DNA of 64,000 bases. It comes from Welwitschia mirabilis (taxonomy: Eukaryota > Gnetophyta > Gnetopsida > Welwitschiales). Shown one piece after another: positions 13,328 to 25,531 of this stretch; the first letter of the stretch is position 1; each line of letters opens with the position of its first letter. The stretch covers positions 35,426,018 through 35,490,017 of the forward strand of contig JBOZIK010000001.1 of NCBI GenBank assembly GCA_051453625.1, in the 5' to 3' direction. The notes under the pieces are model-generated. The model was not told the DNA's origin. It made no database searches and saw only the letters and a list, made by a program, of their open reading frames with translations. A program made the position numbers and the translations under genes.

Positions 13328-13830
13328 CCTTTCAACACATAGTTTCCATGTATGTTATTCCATTTTTCGAGGCTTTTGATTGGGAACTTATGGATTTGAT
13401 TTTTGTTATGTATTTTTAAAGTTATTATTAATTATGCATTTTATGAGATAAAATCAGGTTTTTAAATTTAAAACTCATTTTCTCATAAACTATAAGTGAA
13501 AACATAGTGGTCCTTTAGGGTAAATTGATCAGTATGATATGTTCTAAATTTTTAGCAAATTAGATTTTTCATTTGAGAAATTTTATTTTTCACTTTATGT
13601 GGGGTCCATCTAAAATACAATTTTTACACTTTTTCGCATGTTTCCCATTTTTCTTCACATGACTAGGAAATAGGAAACATATTGATACTTTTCAAGGGGA
13701 TGGAGTACAAGACATATTTTTATAACTCTTACACATTTTTAACTAATTTTGAAATCATTTTGAGCATCCACACAACATATTTTAGCTATGTTCACTAGAT
13801 CTAGCATGACTTATTGCATATTTATGATTA

Positions 13831-16070
13831 AGTAGGTTGATACACATAGATCTAGATAAGCTAAGGCTAAGGCCAAACGTATTGAGGGGGAGGTAGACCC
13901 ATTAATACCACTGAAGATAGAGCATGCAGAGCCACTGCATCCTCCACCTTAATAAGCTAGGTTTCTTACTATTTAGATAATCACTATGCATGTTGAGAGA
14001 TATTCTAGGGATTTAATAAGCTATTTGAAGCTAGTTATAGCTTTAGTGGATTCTAGATATGTAGGGGGTATATTATATATCAGAGACTAGGGAATTTTAT
14101 AATACTATGTACATAGAGCATCGCATTGATGCTTATGAATAGATGGTAGATATGATTATAGCCATGATTTAAGGCCATAAGATAGTAGTCCTCTCAAACC
14201 ACATTATAGTTATGATAGATCTTGGTGATATTAGGACTATTCATATATACTTAGCTTGTAGGACAGAGGAGTATCATAGATACGGCATAGCATTAGACAT
14301 ACCAACTGGTTTAACCTTAGATAAGTAGGGTATTTTAATAACTTAGTTAACTCCTTCATATCAGATTTTGCATAGAGGACTAATTCATAACATCAACCAT
14401 CCTTTCATAATAGTAATGCCATGGTGGCTCATCTATAGATTTTGATAGTATTTAGGTAGGATGAGTAGATAGACTTATTCACATTTATATGGAGGAAACT
14501 CAAGACTATGATAGAGGCATGACAGTTACAGACTTTGAAATATTTATGCCTCCTCTTAGCCATTTTTAAATGCTTTGAGATAACAAAGCCAATAGACGAG
14601 TAATGACTCATACACATNNNNNNNNNNNNNNNNNNNNNNNNNNNNNNNNNNNNNNNNNNNNNNNNNNNNNNNNNNNNNNNNNNNNNNNNNNNNNNNNNNN
14701 NNNNNNNNNNNNNNNNNGGGATGGAGTACAAGACATATTTTTATAACTCTTACACATTTTTAACTAATTTTGAAATCATTTTGAGCATCCACACGACATA
14801 TTTTAGCTATGTCCACTAGATCTAGCATAACTTATTGCATATTTATGATTGAGTAGGCTGATACACATAGAGCTAGATAAGCTAAGGCTAAGGCCAAACC
14901 TAAAGAGTAGGAGGTGGACCCATTAATACCACTGAAGATAAAGCATGCAGAGCTACTACATCCTCCACCTCAATAAGCTAGGTTTCTTACTATTCAGATA
15001 ACCACTATCCATGTTAAGAGATATTCTGAGGATTTCATAAGCTATTTGGAGCTAGTTATAGCTTTAGTAGATTCTATATATATAGGGGGTATATTATATA
15101 TCAGAGACTAGAGAATTTTATGACACTATGCACATAGAGTGTCACCTTGATGCTTATGAATAGATGGTAGATATGATTGTAGCCATGATTCAAGGTCATG
15201 AGATAGTAGTCCTCTCAAACCACATTATAGCTATGATAGATCTTGGTGATATTAGAACTATTCATATATACTCAGCTTATGGGACAGAGGAGTATCATAG
15301 ATACGGCATAGCATTAGACATACCAACTGGCTTAACCTTAGATAAGCAGGGTGTTTTAATAACTTAGTTAACTCCTTCATATCAGATTTTGCATAGAGGG
15401 CTAATTCATAACATCAGCCATCCTTTCATAATATTAATGCCATGGTGGCTTATCTATAGATTTTGATAGTATTTAAGTAGGATGAGAAGATAGACTTATC
15501 CACATTTATATGGAGGAAACTCAAGACTATGATAGAGGCATAATAGTTACAGACTTTGAAATATCTATGCCTCCTCTCAGCCATGTTTAGATGCTTTGAG
15601 ATACCAAAGCCAATAGGCGAGTAATGACTCATACACATACAAACTTTAGCATATTACTTACAGAACATGAGCATATAGGTACTAGAAGAGGTAGAGAGAC
15701 CTCAGGTTTAGAGATCTATGGTTGGCACCTTAATAGAGGAGATTCAGGTCCTCTTGGCAAAGACCACTAAGAACATAAGAGGTTTTGTTAATTAAGGTAT
15801 CTTGAAATTTTGAACACAAGATCCATATAGTTAAATAGAGAATCTGGATGGTTAAGATGAGAGTTTAAAACACTAAGAAGTAGCTTTTTGATGTGTAATA
15901 GTACATTATACGAATTGAGTATAGTGTGATTATAGATCTCCTAGAGATGATGTGCATGTAGGGAGACGAGATAGTGTGAACCATTACAACATCACTATAC
16001 CACTATTTTTGTACTGATCCTTAGCATACTTCTTCTTCCCCTCCTACACCTAAGCCTATCACACACCAGG
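13831..16070 (+). pseudogene. Decayed 3' ORF of element A (Athila-type position)
   Basis: Downstream of pol the plus strand reads ADTHRAR-AKAKAKPKE-EVD, PLIPLKIKHAELLHPPP, then YSEDFISYLELVIALVD and, after a frameshift, DAYEQMVDMIVAMIQGHEIV, LDIPTGLTLDKQGVLIT. A Pro/Ser-rich tail (SSPPTPKPITHQ) lies near 16026-16065. The longest open piece is 15164-15367. Athila elements carry an extra, sometimes env-like, ORF here; I see no clear membrane segment, so I do not call this env. The block 13697-14617 is repeated at 14718-15638 across a gap. Function unknown. Confidence 0.5.
14718..15638 (+). repeat. Gap-flanking duplicate of 13697-14617
   Basis: The sequence restarts at GGGATGGAGTACAAG after the gap and copies 13697-14617 with a few percent differences. 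The second copy keeps a longer open frame (15164-15367) where the first has stops. Confidence 0.88.
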
Positions 16071-16136
16071 NNNNNNNNNNACTTTTGATTGTATTTTTGT
16101 ATCTTCCCCTTCATTTATTGTATAAAACTCATATTA

Positions 16137-16155
16137 TATATATATATATATATAT
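16137..16155. repeat. (AT)n microsatellite
   Basis: A short TA repeat sits where the second assembly copy has a (CA)n array at 17478-17547, so this microsatellite differs between the two copies. Confidence 0.8.
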
Positions 16156-16375
16156 CTTATTTTGAGTATCAACATGGTGTACATTTTAATTGTTGGATTT
16201 CATGCATATTTATCATTTGTGCACTTCATGATGAGGATTATTTGTATTACTCGTGATTATTTTCTCTGTTTATTGTACATTTCAGTGAGGGGATATTGAT
16301 TATCAATATATTTAATGAATATTTTTTTAAAAAAAAAATTCATAGGCTTATATTTTTTAAGAACATTTTTTAGCC

Positions 16376-17377
16376 TGTCATACCTCATATCGTCCAGACG
16401 ACCACCAAATGATAATATGTCCATTGCACTACATAGGTGAAATGTTTAGTTATCTATTTTTGATAATTCTTTTTGCATTTTTTAGATTTCTGAAATTCTT
16501 TCTGACATTATTTTACAATGCCTTAGTTATTTTCATGGATAGTTAACTCGGCTCACAATCATGGTTATCCACCTGGTTTTATCAGGGACTGACTAGGGTA
16601 AGTGGATGGCTATGTTACACTACTAACTTATATATATTTGATAGGATATTTTGAGTAGTTTTGTAGGAGATTAGATAGGTTTATGTTGCATTTTGATGAT
16701 AATGGAGAACTAAGAATAATAATACAAAAAAATGCAATCTTCATTACATTTTACAACATTTGAGCCAGTTTTACAAAATTTCCTCTCTAAAATAAAAGCC
16801 TTGTAAATAATAAGATTAATGCAATACATAAATAACTATACAAAAGTCTATTGTCCACCTAATTGTCTAGACAACTAGTAGGACAATAAAAATACTCTAG
16901 CTTAGGAGGATGCCAACTAGATTATTCTTGCAGCTAATGTGGAACTCTTATGAGATGGCATCGTCTCTTATATTGTATGAATGACTAGCAAGATAATACT
17001 AGAGATAGAAACTTCACCAAACTTTATCAAATTCTAGCCATTTGATTCACACTTTCTTGCATGGTTATTACGGTTATTCATGCACCTATTATTCTTGTCT
17101 ATTTTTAGAGTCTATTTTGTAAATAAATACCTCCTTTGCTCTTGAATCCATTTCATCTTTGTTTGCATAATAAATTCTTATAACAAGAGATTGAAGTGCT
17201 AGATATTCATTAATTATTATTATAGAGAGACTTCTTCCTTTGTGTTGGATTATGTATTCTTTATTAAGATGCTACTACTTTATAACATGAATGTTGGTTT
17301 TATTCTAATTAAAACTTTATTTTTCTTTTTATATCTTTATTTTGTGTATGTCCCTTATGGTTTATGTTGCTTTTGAT
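16376..17377 (+). mobile_element. 3' LTR of element A, first (truncated) assembly copy
   Basis: This is the same LTR as 17773-19277, cut at the gap. It carries palindromic motif copies at about 16376-16412 (ATCGTCCAGACGACC) and 16850-16888; the latter includes the perfect palindrome TTGTCTAGACAA at 16863-16874. A TATA-like TAAATAAATACC lies downstream at 17120-17131. Confidence 0.6.
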
Positions 17378-17477
17378 NNNNNNNNNNNNNNNNNNNNNNN
17401 NNNNNNNNNNNNNNNNNNNNNNNNNNNNNNNNNNNNNNNNNNNNNNNNNNNNNNNNNNNNNNNNNNNNNNNNNNNNN

Positions 17478-17547
<70 letters not shown>
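17478..17547. repeat. (CA)n microsatellite at gap edge
   Basis: Thirty-five uninterrupted CA units begin directly after a 100-N gap, so the true length is unknown. Six-frame ORFs with HTHTHT or CVCVCV across it are artefacts. Confidence 0.95.
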
Positions 17548-17552
<5 letters not shown>

Positions 17553-17679
17553 CTTATTTTGAGTATCAACATGATGTACATTTTAATTGTTGGATTTCAT
17601 GTATATTTACCATTTTTACACTTCATAATGAGGATTATGTGTATTACTCGTGATTATTTTCTCTGTTTATTATACATTT

Positions 17680-17696
17680 CAGTGAGGGAATATTGA
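17680..17696 (+). other. G-rich tract before 3' LTR (PPT-like)
   Basis: CAGTGAGGGAATATTG (CAGTGAGGGGATATTG in the other assembly copy at 16283-16298) resembles the conserved 'TTGAGGACAATG' type motif and polypurine tract that precede the 3' LTR of Athila/Tat elements. The exact plus-strand priming site is not certain. Confidence 0.45.
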
Positions 17697-17772
17697 TTAT
17701 CAGTATATTTAATGACTATTTTTAAAAAAAAATTTCATAGGCTTATATTTTTTAAGAACATTTTTTTAGCCT

Positions 17773-19277
17773 GTCATACCTCATATCATCCAGACGACCA
17801 TCAAGATGATAATATGTCCATGGCACTACATAGGTAAAATGTTTAGTTATCTATTTTTGATAATTCTGTCTGCATTTTTTAAATTTCTGAAATTCTTTCT
17901 AGCATTATTTTATAATGCCTTAGTTATTTTTATGGATAGTTAACTTGGCTCACAATCATGGTTATCTACCTGGTTTTATCAGGGACTGACTAGGGTAAGT
18001 GAGTGATTGTGTTATGCTACTAACTTATATATATTTGATAGGATATTTTGAGTAGTTTTATAGGAGAATAGATAGATTTATGTTGCATTTCGATGATAAT
18101 AGAGAACTAAGAAGAATAATACAAAAAAAAATGCAATCTTCATTACATTTTACAATATTTGAGACAGTTTTACAATATTTCCTCTCTAAAATAAAAGCCT
18201 TGTAAGCAATAAGATTAATGTAAAACATAAATAAATATAGAAAAGTCTATTATCCACCTATTCGTCTAGACAACTAGCAGGACAATAAAAATACTCTAGC
18301 TTAGGAGGATACCAACTAGATTATTCTTGCAGCTAATGTGGAACTCTTATGAGATGGCATCGTCTCTTATACTATATGAATGGCTAACAAGATAATACTA
18401 GAGATAGAAACTTCACCAAACTTTATTAAATTCTAGCCATTTGATTTACACTTTCTTACATGGTTATTAGGGTTTTTCATGCACCGATTATTCTTGTCTA
18501 TTTTTAGAGTCTATTTTGTAAATAAATACCTCCTTTGCTCTTGAATCTATTTCATCTTTGTTTGCATAAGAAATTCTTATAACAAGAGATCGAAGTGCTA
18601 GATATTCATCCATTATTATTATAGAGAGACTTCTTCCTTTGTGTTTAATTATGTATTCTTTATTAAGATGCTACCACTTTATAACACGAATGTTGTTTTT
18701 ATTCTAATTAAAACTTTATTTTTCTTTTCATATCTTTATTTTGTGTATATCCCTTATGGTTTATATTGCTTTTGATTCTATAACAGCTTCTTTAGTGATA
18801 TAGATCAAGAAAGCAACCTTTGTTAAGGTTGACATTATTAGTTTAGGTACATTGTATTTCCTTTCTTAGATTAACTTTGCATTCTTTTTCATATTTTGTA
18901 TGATGTACTTGATAGCTTAGGTTACTCTTGATCTAGTGATAGATTTTCCTGATTGATCTATCTTATATAGGGTCAATCTCCATAATAGGTTGATTTGGTA
19001 ATTAGATGAAAGTTGCATTTAGGTTAGGCTCACATTTTATTTGCATAGTATATTTGTGTTAGTATTTCTGCATTGTTATTTATTTCTACTTTAAGGATAC
19101 AAAGTGTTCCATTTTCGAAATTAATTCTCTTTCTTTCACCTGCACCTTTAACAAGAATACGAAATTTGGGTCACTCTCATTTATATTAGTGTGTTGTGTT
19201 ATGCAAAATCTATATTTATTTCTAAATAATAGGATCTACTTGAGAATATACTATTTACACAAATACGCACCACAACA
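17773..19277 (+). mobile_element. 3' LTR of Athila-like element A
   Basis: The end at 19277 is fixed by alignment with the 5' LTR, whose PBS follows at 530; both end in AACA. The start is inferred from TGTCATACCTCATATC, which follows the G-rich tract; this gives about 1.5 kb, a normal Athila LTR length. The U3 holds motif copies at about 17773-17811 and 18250-18288, and a TATA-like box TAAATAAATACC at 18519-18530 followed by a CT-rich start region. Confidence 0.65.
18519..18530 (+). promoter_or_regulatory. TATA-like box of element A LTR
   Basis: TAAATAAATACC followed by CTCCTTTGCTCTTG is the likely core promoter of the LTR; an identical box sits at 17120-17131 in the other copy. Confidence 0.5.
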
Positions 19278-20496
19278 ATGATCATGACTTTTAATACTTA
19301 ATTAATGGTATTTTGTTTATATGTAAGTTATTGTAACTAATTCTTAACAACTATAGAATTGAGTAATAAATGTAAAACTTAAAGCTTCATAAAACATAAT
19401 TATGGAATTTATTTACTAATAGGTAGCTAAACTTTAATGTTCTTTAAGAGTCATCTTTATGATTAGGAATTTTTTTTAGAATTTTCAATGTCTTAATCTA
19501 AGAGAAGAATGCTTTCACATAATATATCTCAAGAAATATCTAATAGAATTTCATGGTGTGGATTCCATGAAAAAAATACCTAGATTTATAATTCATAATT
19601 ACTATTTATTTTAACATTATATGTCATTTTTATGATAATTCAAAACATTATTCTTTAATCTAAAAATCATAAGTTTATTAAGAGTTCTATATTTTTAATT
19701 TTCATAATTATTATGTTCTTGACTTATATGTAAGATTTTAAAGTATTTAGGCATAATATTAGTAATCTTAGCCTCATTACATACTGTAATAGTAATAATA
19801 ATATTAAATTACTTGATCCTATCATTAAAATTATGATTTTAGATTCTTTTGATAGTTGATTGATTGTTACAATTTATTATAATAGCTTCTAGAAACCTTT
19901 GAATTTATATTACTAGAAAAGGTACCCAAACACTGAAGTTATTTTACCACCTCATTTAGGGATGTGAATTCTACTTTCATTGAATGTATGTTCATTATGG
20001 ATTATTTTTTAAGTCTTTAAAGAATAGAATATCCATTAAAGAAGGAAAAGATAAATTATGCATAATTTAGAATAACATTTTAGTAAGATATATTACTTTT
20101 TTAATCAAAAATTAAAAAATAGATCTTTATAACCATGAATAGTCTTTTTCATGGAGGATGGTCTAATGTAATGGACTATTTGTAAGGATCTAATTTTCAA
20201 TTTTTTTTTCTCTAAGCTTACTAAGTGGCTAGGCTATGTTTGTCAAATATTACAATTTAACTTCTTGGTATGTCTATGCTTGAACTAGATAATACTTATG
20301 ACTTTGATTAATAGTTATTTATTATAATTTATCTCTATGCATAATGATCATGTTCCTAGAATGGATGGTTAATCCATAATAATTTTTTATTAAATAAATG
20401 TATATTATCAATTACATACATCATTTTACTAGGTTTAATACATGTTACTCTTAACAAAGATATATTTATTTAAGAAAATTCAGTGGGAAGTATCAT
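19278..20496. other. AT-rich spacer, nothing recognised
   Basis: I see no sustained frame, domain, terminal repeat or RNA gene between the two LTR elements. Confidence 0.6.
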
Positions 20497-21056
20497 TGTT
20501 AGCAAGTTAACATAATTAGTATAATAATTATTAACTTGGCTAACAAAACAAAAAACAACATGTTTCATTTTATATTTAAAAGGCATAATCTTTATTTCTA
20601 GTGGAGTTTGAAATGAAGATAAAAGTCATTCATTTAAAAAAGAATAAGAAAAAAATGAAGAAGAATAGGAGGATCAATTTAATTCAATTAATTCAAGAAG
20701 ATGAAACATGACGAAACACTTGAAGTTACATAATCTTAAGTCAAAGACTTAGGCAAGTGGTTTAACCATCTACTACTTATCTAATATTACACTGAAAATA
20801 TTATTTGTTATAATGATTATTACTTCATTATTAATTAATTAATTAATTAATTAATTATTAATTAATGGCTTGTATCACACAATAAACATGTTATAAAGTT
20901 TTAGTTTTTTTTCTTTTTTAATCCTTATTTCTACTAATCATGAAACAACCAAAAGTTTTACCATTTTATTTAAACATATTATAAAATTCTTCTAAACCTA
21001 TTCCTAAACTAACATTAAAACATAACATTAGAGGATTTATGCTTTAAATTTCAACA
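20497..21056 (+). repeat. Copia-type 5' LTR
   Basis: 560 bp, TG...CA, aligned with 25027-25531. It contains an internal (TTAA)n run at about 20830-20866. Confidence 0.75.
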
Positions 21057-21068
21057 TGATATTAGAGT
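21057..21068 (+). other. Primer binding site, tRNA-iMet type
   Basis: TGATATTAGAGT directly follows the LTR. It differs from the canonical TGGTATCAGAGC only by transitions. Confidence 0.75.
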
Positions 21069-24000
21069 TGAAGCTTACAAATTCTAAGATGATGAGATGA
21101 ACTTGATGAATAAATAATTTTAAAGCTAAAGGTTTTAACCTTAATGTGAATACTAATGAAACATCACTTTCAAAGTAAAATGTTGCAACTTTCAAGATGA
21201 CAAGGAACCTAGTGAACTCTAAATTTGCAAAGATATTAATTTTGTCCTAATGCAAATGTAATAGAAAAACAAAGAAAGTTCATTAATAAAACTTTAAAAA
21301 ATTAAAATAGATAGTTGTAACTATTAAAAAAGTGAACTANNNNNNNNNNTTTTTTTAATTAACTAGGAATGGTAACCAAACATAAGTTATTATGAAAGTT
21401 ATGATTTAAACTGGTATCAAAATGATTCATGTAATTTCAAAAACCTATAAGAAGAAAGGGAGCAAAGGTTACTTTCGTTTAATGACAAGGCATTAAATTT
21501 ACAAAAGTCAAAGTAACCAATCTTAGAAAAGGCTAGTCCTTATAGTATTCATAACTTATATTTCCTAAGAAATAAAATATGAACCTATTGAAATTAAATG
21601 CCTTGTAATACAAGTTCATGAAATTAAACAAACAAATCTAGATCATTAAAGAAAATATTAATAGAATCAAAAGAGATCTTTCCACCTCTAAAGTAGTAAA
21701 ATATCATGAATTACCAAAGGAGAAGAATGAACTTCATCTTGCAACCAAAGAATTACACTTCTATATTATGGAATTATAAAACAATTAAACAGATATCAAG
21801 ATGATATAGAAAGCAAGTAAGCGATATATGTTTTACAAACATATACTAAAAACCTTAGTGATGAAGCTACAAAACTAGAAAGCCAACAACATATTTGATA
21901 TCATGTTGTTCCTAATTAATGAATAAAAACTTCACTAAGTATCAAAGTATTAAGTTTATGTGCCAAAACAACATCCCTCATAATGAACCAAAAAACCCAC
22001 TTTTTTCCTCTTTCCATTCTAAAAACCTATTAAAATAAAATAGTACTAACATCATCCCATTGTACTTTCTTTAATAAATAATATAGAATTAATATTTATA
22101 ATTTCTATAATTCATATCACATATTGTACCAAATATACCCATACATAACTTATCAAATCGAGTATAAAAACTTTAAAATTAATTAGAAAAGGTAGAAGGA
22201 AACATTTCATTTTATCGTTTTCATTTGAAAAGTTAAAATTCTAAATGTTTGAAGAAGCCATAATATGATAATCATGTAGCTCTTCTTTCTTGTATTTTTT
22301 AAAGTAAACTTTAAGTTATTCCACTATTACTACTTTATAAAATCGTTAAAAACTATATCTATGGTGTTCTATTTTTTCCTTTTCTTTTCATTTTTACTTT
22401 TTATTTTGTTAATGTGCTACTAAATCACTAAATATAGTGGAATATTAATTTGTGATGATAAAATAAAAGAAAGAGACTTAACTATTTCAAACTTGTTAAA
22501 ATTCATAATAGTATTTGTGAAGTCTTAGCAAAAATCCATTCATTACCTAACGTCATTATTACCAAGCATCTTTAACCAAGTATATAACATATCATAGCAT
22601 CACTTAAAAACATTGAAAAGTTTAAATAAATAGGATTAGGTAACTTTTTCTAGACATTAGAACATAACAAATTAGCAAAAATTCATTTACTTTTTTTGCT
22701 AAGCACCTATATGGATGAACCCACTATTGTGTAAAAGAAAACATAGTTTAAAAGATATAAAATAATCCTTGAGCTATTTGATCTTACTCTTGGGATTTTT
22801 AATGAAGAACTAGTTTGATGACATAAAAATGAAGATATCCTATGGAAATAAAATTATGAGATACATGTTCCCTAAGATCTTTCACAAATGAGTATATTAC
22901 TAGGCTAAACAAAATGTCTTCCTCATAAACATGACTTCATTCTATAGGAGGCTGCTAAAGCTAATTATGATACAAATCATGCCTTCCCTAAAAATTCTAC
23001 ATGTTCATGATAGAAACTTTATCTACTCCACCACATTATTAAAACAAATAAGACTATTTTATTTGCTTTACTTAAATACATGAATATGCATGCAATCTCT
23101 TGAGCTTAAAAATATAGACAAACTTTAATAAGAAAATACCTTTACCATGGTGTGATGTTATAATATATGATAGTTCTATTAGAAAAAACCTCATCAAGAA
23201 ATAAGTACATAGCATATCGACTATGAAATAGACTTCTATTTTTGCTTGTATAATATAATTTTTTGTTTAATGCTAAACTATGAAAGAGAATTATAAACAG
23301 AATTGTGTCATTATTAAAAATGTTTTTGCACATTCTTGTTTGAGGGAATATTACCAAGGAAGATAATGAATTTGAGGGTTAAAAATAAGAAGGATGTAGA
23401 AAACCCCTATAAGTTCCTTAATTCAACTACATTATTTTATTTAGTGGTTCATTGGTATCAATTGCTATAGTACTTAAATCTCTATTTCTACAAAACAAAG
23501 CCTTTTTTGTTATGGTAACCTATTAAAATAGCCATCATATTACTCAAAGTAAAGGAAAAGTGACTATAGAAGAATAATCTAAATCATTAATGACATGCTA
23601 AAAAAGGTAATCCAAATTATTTACAACATCCAAGTTTGATCCATAATATTATGCACTAGTTCATACTACCATCCACAAGAAAAGAAAATAGAGTTTATGT
23701 AAAATTTTTAAACTAGTAGAAAAAATTTATCATGGCAAGCAAAAAAAGATTATTATACATATGTTTATTTATTTAAAATTGTTTTTAGCATAATTCTAGA
23801 GGATTTTACATAATATCTTATGATATACAATGAAGCTATAGAATAATTTATTAAGAACAAAGATTTAGAGGTTTTACCAAAGCTAGCAAGTTTATGGTTA
23901 GAGATCTAGAAGAAAATGAACTTATAAGATATACTAAGCTTTTAGAGATAACACTAGTATAATAAGTTTATAGAATTATATGCTATATGTATGAACTCAA

Positions 24001-25012
24001 AATTAAATAAATAAAAGAGGCAGTCAAAGCAAATTGAATGAATAATTAGAACACCTTTAGAAAAATGTAAGTAATAGTTTTAAAAAGGGGTTAAGAAGAT
24101 GATAAAGAAAATGAAAGAACTTTACTAAAATTTGAGGAAATTTTTAGAAAAATATAAAACAAAAATCTAAACTACATACATTCAGAAGAAAGAGGAGCTA
24201 TTAAAAGTACTAAAGATAATAAATTTCTCTAGCAATAACACGATAAAGCATAATCCCAAGTTACTTAACTTGAATAGATGATAACTTAGGCCTTGTAAGA
24301 GGGATGAAACAGATAAAGTAATTAATGAAACACAATGAATTATTAAAGCACTTTATGTCCAAATTAAGGAATTGCATCAAGTTCAAGTTCTAATCTAAGT
24401 AAAGGTTCTTGAGAATAAGCAAACTAAAAAATCTAAAAAAATTATTGGGAACATGAATGAACTAGCTTAACCAAATAGTGAAGGACCTATTGACAAATCA
24501 TCTAAATGAGATAGTAAAAGATCTACTAATAAATTAGATCTTACAAAGATGATATAATAATTGTAGAAATTAGTGACATAAAATTTTGTTTCATCAAATA
24601 AAAATTTATGATGTATGTTTACCTTTTAAAAATCCAATTCTTACCAAAGTAATAAAAAACATGTTGTGTAATGTATTTGTGTTTGTGTCATAACTTCATC
24701 CAAAGGCATAATTTCTTAGTTTAAATGAAACAAATCAAAACTAAAGCATTAAAGTAATAGAAAGTAGGAAAAATGGCTAATTATCAAAATTATTCCTTAA
24801 TAGATATTTAATAAACTAGAAGTAATGAATTTTCAAACATTACTATCCTACTAATTTCTAAAATAAAACTAGAAGAGAAAATGGTTTTTAGTATGAACTT
24901 AGTAGAATAAAGATATATCAAATAAAAATGAAATAAATTAGAAGATGAATATGAAACAAAGTCAAACGAATCCAAAAATTAAAATAAAATTCTGAAGTGT
25001 GAAACCAAGTTA
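21069..25012 (+). other. Interior of copia-type element, no domain recognised
   Basis: All six frames are broken into short pieces. I looked for the copia YVDD, integrase and CCHC motifs and saw none, so the element is either very old or non-autonomous. Confidence 0.5.
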
Positions 25013-25026
25013 AAATTAAAGGGAAG

Positions 25027-25531
25027 TGTTAATAAGTTAACATAATTGATATAGTAATTATTAAGTTAGTTAATAAAACATAAAACAACGTGTTTCATTT
25101 TATATTTAAAGGATACAACCTTTCTTACTAGTGGAATAAGATCATTCATTTCAAAAAAATGAAAAAGACAAAGAAGAAAAGAATTAATTCAATAATTCAT
25201 TAGAAAAGAAGAAATGTAATGAAACATTTAAAGTCATACAAGCTTCAGTTAATAACTTAACTAGGTGTTTCTTAGGCAAACAACCTGCCTAACTAAATAT
25301 ATTATTTTTAATAATGCTTAATTAATTATGTTTAATTAATTAATTATATATATCGAATATCTTATATATTATAAAGTTTTATTTGCTCATATTTACTTCT
25401 TATTTCTGCTACTCGTAAAATGACCTAAAGTTTTAGCATTTTACATAAATATATTATAAAGTATTTTCATGCTTATTTCTAAACTTGTATTAAAATATAA
25501 CATTAATTAATTTATGCTCTAAATAACAACA
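25027..25531 (+). repeat. Copia-type 3' LTR
   Basis: 505 bp, preceded by the purine tract GGGAAG. It is shorter than the 5' LTR by small deletions, consistent with age. Confidence 0.75.

Larger units (their letters stand above)
9661..13830 (+). other. Non-coding block of element A between pol and 3' ORF
   Basis: No domain or sustained frame is visible. It contains an A/G-rich tract near 10036-10070, recurring again near 10859-10897, and palindromic motif copies at about 11910-11950 and 13005-13045. Two gaps (10432-10531, 12232-12331) are each followed by near-identical repeats of the preceding sequence, so the real block is probably about 2.4 kb. Long non-coding regions after pol are common in Athila/Tat elements. 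Confidence 0.55.
17478..18776 (+). repeat. Gap-flanking duplicate of about 16137-17377
   Basis: Beyond the CA array the text follows the earlier copy from ATCTTATTTTGAGTATC to CTTTTGAT almost base for base and then continues into the unique LTR end. Confidence 0.88.
20497..25531 (+). mobile_element. Decayed Ty1/copia-type LTR retrotransposon
   Basis: Two related LTRs bound the element. The 5' LTR is 20497-21056 and the 3' LTR 25027-25531; both start TGTTA(G/A)(C/T)AAGTTAACATAA and end in CAACA. At 21057-21068, TGATATTAGAGT matches the tRNA-iMet PBS TGGTATCAGAGC with three transitions. A purine tract AAATTAAAGGGAAG (25013-25026) abuts the 3' LTR. The interior, about 3.9 kb, shows no recognisable Gag, integrase or RT motif, so lineage rests on PBS and LTR form. 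No convincing 5-bp target duplication is visible. A 10-N gap lies at 21340. Confidence 0.75.

Noticed and set aside
9710-15638. Genuine tandem duplications inside element A
   Set aside because: Every duplicate begins exactly at an N gap; assembly overlap explains them better.
13831-16070. Retroviral-type envelope gene in element A
   Set aside because: Position fits an Athila extra ORF, but no signal peptide, transmembrane segment or cleavage site can be made out.
17309-17696. Open frames rich in HTHTHT or CVCVCV
   Set aside because: They are translations of the (CA)n array plus Ns, not genes.
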